Source: Pseudomonadota bacterium
GTDB taxonomy: Bacteria; Desulfobacterota; Anaeroferrophillalia; Anaeroferrophillales; Anaeroferrophillaceae
NCBI GenBank assembly: GCA_011042595.1
Contig: DQWO01000123.1
Coordinates: 1-15,861, forward strand
Direction of reading: 5' to 3'
DNA: 15,861 nucleotides
The notes beneath the pieces are model-generated. The model searched no databases. It worked only from the letters and a program-made list of their open reading frames with translations, and had not been told where the DNA came from. Position 1 is the first letter of the stretch. Each line of letters starts with the position of its first letter. Of the stretch, positions 14,280 to 15,861 are shown piece after piece. A program made the position numbers and the translations under genes.

Positions 14280-14717
14280 TTATTGTTTTGGGGTCAAAGT
14301 TACAAACATCCCGGTGAAAACTCCGTCAGCCAATATCGAGATAAACATGGATGAAAAGCCGATCAAATAGCCAATCGGCAGGCAGATCTTCGGTATCAGT
14401 AGCCCCAGTGTAAGGATGACTGAAACAATGCTCAAAATAGAAATCTTAATTGCCATTCGGGGTGAGAAGCTGGCTTCCTCTTTATCATCTGCAGCGTTGT
14501 GAAAAGCGCCATACATGGTTTTTGTCAGTAAGTAAAAATAAACAAAGGCCACCACTCCGCCAGCAAACACATCGAATATCCTGAAAGAGGGTTTTTTCAA
14601 TAAAAATGCTGCAATCGCCAGCAGTACAGCAAAAACAACAATCATCTTTTCTATGCGTTTCAGGCGCTTTAGTTCCAGGTCTTGCTTTTCCCCTTGCTGC
14701 CCGTTTTTTTCTACCAT
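14280..14717 (-). CDS. atpI: ATP synthase protein I (AtpI family)
   Basis: 145-aa protein with a charged, probably cytoplasmic N-terminus (residues 1-24, Lys/Glu/Gln-rich) followed by about four membrane helices (about 25-41, 47-66, 89-106, 112-135). Sequence similarity to AtpI is low, as usual for this family; the call rests on the helix pattern, size and place between atpZ and atpB. AtpI acts as an assembly factor or chaperone for the c-ring in several bacteria and is not part of the finished rotor. The ATG at 14717 lies 4 nt from the atpZ stop, with GGGTGAT before it. Confidence 0.82.
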   Translation of the reverse strand: MVEKNGQQGEKQDLELKRLKRIEKMIVVFAVLLAIAAFLLKKPSFRIFDVFAGGVVAFVYFYLLTKTMYGAFHNAADDKEEASFSPRMAIKISILSIVSVILTLGLLIPKICLPIGYLIGFSSMFISILADGVFTGMFVTLTPKQ

Positions 14718-14721
14718 AGGA

Positions 14722-15003
14722 TCACCCTACATCATCTTGATTTTCTTCTTTTTCTATCTCTTTGAGGGCTCTATAAATGCGTATAAAGCCGGAAATTGTT
14801 CCACACAACATCATAAAAATGGTCAGCCAGGGGCTGGTATCAAGCCATTCATCCAGATAGAAACCGATGGCAATGCCAATTGCCACGGAAATGCCCAACT
14901 CCAGTCCAATGGTGCCATATCGGCTGATCTGGTCAAAAGCTTTTTTGTATTTGGGTGGCGTTTTCAGGGGCACTGGCAATAACCAACCCTTGGCAAAGTT
15001 CAT
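14722..15003 (-). CDS. atpZ: AtpZ/AtpI-family Fo-associated protein
   Basis: 93-aa protein with two membrane helices (about residues 31-50 and 57-76). The segment from GIAIGFYLDEWLDTSPWL to GTISGFIRIYR matches the small AtpZ family (formerly linked to Ca2+/Mg2+ transport), which lies at the head of many atp operons. With AtpI it is thought to aid c-ring assembly or ion supply. The acidic C-terminal tail (KEIEKEENQDD) is cytoplasmic. No strong ribosome site is visible before ATG 15003. It starts 136 nt behind hemL and ends 4 nt before atpI. Confidence 0.85.
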   Translation of the reverse strand: MNFAKGWLLPVPLKTPPKYKKAFDQISRYGTIGLELGISVAIGIAIGFYLDEWLDTSPWLTIFMMLCGTISGFIRIYRALKEIEKEENQDDVG

Positions 15004-15139
15004 AGCAGTATAACCAAGGTTTATTTACACTGCATATTTGTATCAAGTATTATAATTTCTTTGGGAAAGAGCAGCTTTATAAGTTGCGCCTCCCATATCA
15101 TAAATAAGTTTCGCAAGTCAAGATTAAACTGGACCTTTT

Positions 15140-15861
15140 TTAAAGCTTTGCCAGGCACTTATCCATTACCTCAAGGGTTTGTTCAATTGCCTCCTGGGTG
15201 TGGGCGGTGGAAAGAAATCCAGCCTCAAACTGGGAAGGTGCCAGATAGATTCCCCCTTCAAGCATGCCAGCAAAATAGCGGGCAAATCTTTCGGTATCCG
15301 ATTGCTGGGCTTTCTGGTAATTATCCACCTGAATATCAGTAAAATAGGTGCAGAACATGGAGCCCACCCGGGTGCAGTAATGGGGAATATGGTAGGATGT
15401 AAACAGTTTGTCTGTTTCCAGACTTAAGAATTCTGCTTTTCGTTCCAGTTCAGAGTAGAAATCCCTTTCTTGCAAAATCCTGAGTGTTGCCCGTCCGGCA
15501 GCCATGGCCAATGGGTTTCCTGACAAGGTTCCTGCCTGATAAACCCCACCCAGGGGAGCGAGAAGCTCCATCAGTTCCTGCCGGCCGCCAAAAGCACCTA
15601 CCGGCAGGCCTCCGCCGATAATTTTCCCCAGACAGGTTAGATCCGGGGTGATATTGTATAAATTCTGGGCGCCTCCGTATGCCACCCGGAAACCAGTCAT
15701 CACCTCATCGAAAATGAGAATAATTCCGTGCTTAGTGCATCGTTGACGTAATCCTTCAAGAAATCCGGGAACAGGAGGGATGGTGCCCATGTTGCCAGCC
15801 ACGGGCTCCACAATTATTGCCGCAATTTCATTGGCGCATTCTGCTAATAAAGTATCTACTG
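15140..15861 (-). CDS. hemL: Glutamate-1-semialdehyde 2,1-aminomutase, C-terminal part (partial)
   Basis: The 5' end is outside the window; 240 codons of about 430 are visible, with the first complete codon at 15859-15857. The enzyme converts glutamate-1-semialdehyde to 5-aminolevulinate, the entry to heme and other tetrapyrroles (C5 pathway), and is PLP-dependent. Seen: the VEPVAGNMG motif, the PLP-contacting aspartate in IFDEVMTGFRVAYGGAQ, and the PLP lysine in CLGKIIGGGLPVGAFGG. The C-terminal HTQEAIEQTLEVM is also typical. The frame stays open to the window edge, so an internal GTG at 15811 is not the start. It lies upstream of atpZ on the same strand with no terminator visible in the 136-nt gap, so it may be co-transcribed. 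Heme supply fits the nearby nine-heme cytochrome. Confidence 0.95.
   Translation of the reverse strand, partial: VDTLLAECANEIAAIIVEPVAGNMGTIPPVPGFLEGLRQRCTKHGIILIFDEVMTGFRVAYGGAQNLYNITPDLTCLGKIIGGGLPVGAFGGRQELMELLAPLGGVYQAGTLSGNPLAMAAGRATLRILQERDFYSELERKAEFLSLETDKLFTSYHIPHYCTRVGSMFCTYFTDIQVDNYQKAQQSDTERFARYFAGMLEGGIYLAPSQFEAGFLSTAHTQEAIEQTLEVMDKCLAKL

Noticed and set aside
15061..15342. Small plus-strand gene in the hemL-atpZ gap
   Set aside because: Most of the frame is antisense to the end of hemL and the product has no recognisable feature.

Overview
The window looks like a chromosomal segment of an anaerobic or facultatively respiring bacterium of the Desulfobacterota (former Deltaproteobacteria). 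The grounds are a NuoH loop of the PGxMEVGPHG type, a c-ring protein with a signal-peptide-like leader, a split F-type ATPase whose membrane genes follow hemL, and a multiheme cytochrome c fused to cytochrome b. This assignment rests on family knowledge and was not tested by a database search.

Positions 1-9141, plus strand: the 3' half of a respiratory complex I (nuo) operon. It holds the tail of nuoD, then nuoH, nuoI, nuoJ and nuoK, tightly packed with 4-nt or 1-nt overlaps. After a 50-nt gap with an inverted repeat come an MrpD/NuoL-type antiporter protein (about 497 aa), an 82-aa two-helix protein, a second antiporter protein (588 aa) with a NuoL-like lateral helix and last membrane helix, then nuoM and nuoN. 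The operon closes at a strong rho-independent terminator. The operon therefore encodes four antiporter-like subunits where a canonical complex I has three, plus an unrecognised small membrane protein. This is the most interesting feature of the window.

Positions 9142-10876: a single-gene unit for a TrpB2-type tryptophan synthase beta chain, with its own terminator and a second, symmetric terminator shared with the convergent cytochrome gene.

Positions 10901-12772, minus strand: a predicted inner-membrane cytochrome with nine CxxCH heme c motifs and a six-helix cytochrome b domain, similar in layout to Geobacter CbcL. A 406-nt AT-rich gap follows, carrying an inverted pair of 7-nt tandem repeats and the terminator of the next unit.

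Positions 13179-15861, minus strand: hemL (partial, running off the window) -> atpZ -> atpI -> atpB -> atpE, i.e. the Fo membrane genes without the F1 genes. The c subunit has the Gln / Glu-Ser / Tyr residues of Na+-binding c-rings.

Taken together the window encodes quinone-linked energy conservation: complex I pumps ions, the multiheme cytochrome b/c probably exchanges electrons between the quinone pool and periplasmic carriers, and the Fo sector uses the resulting ion gradient. Whether the coupling ion is H+ or Na+ is open.
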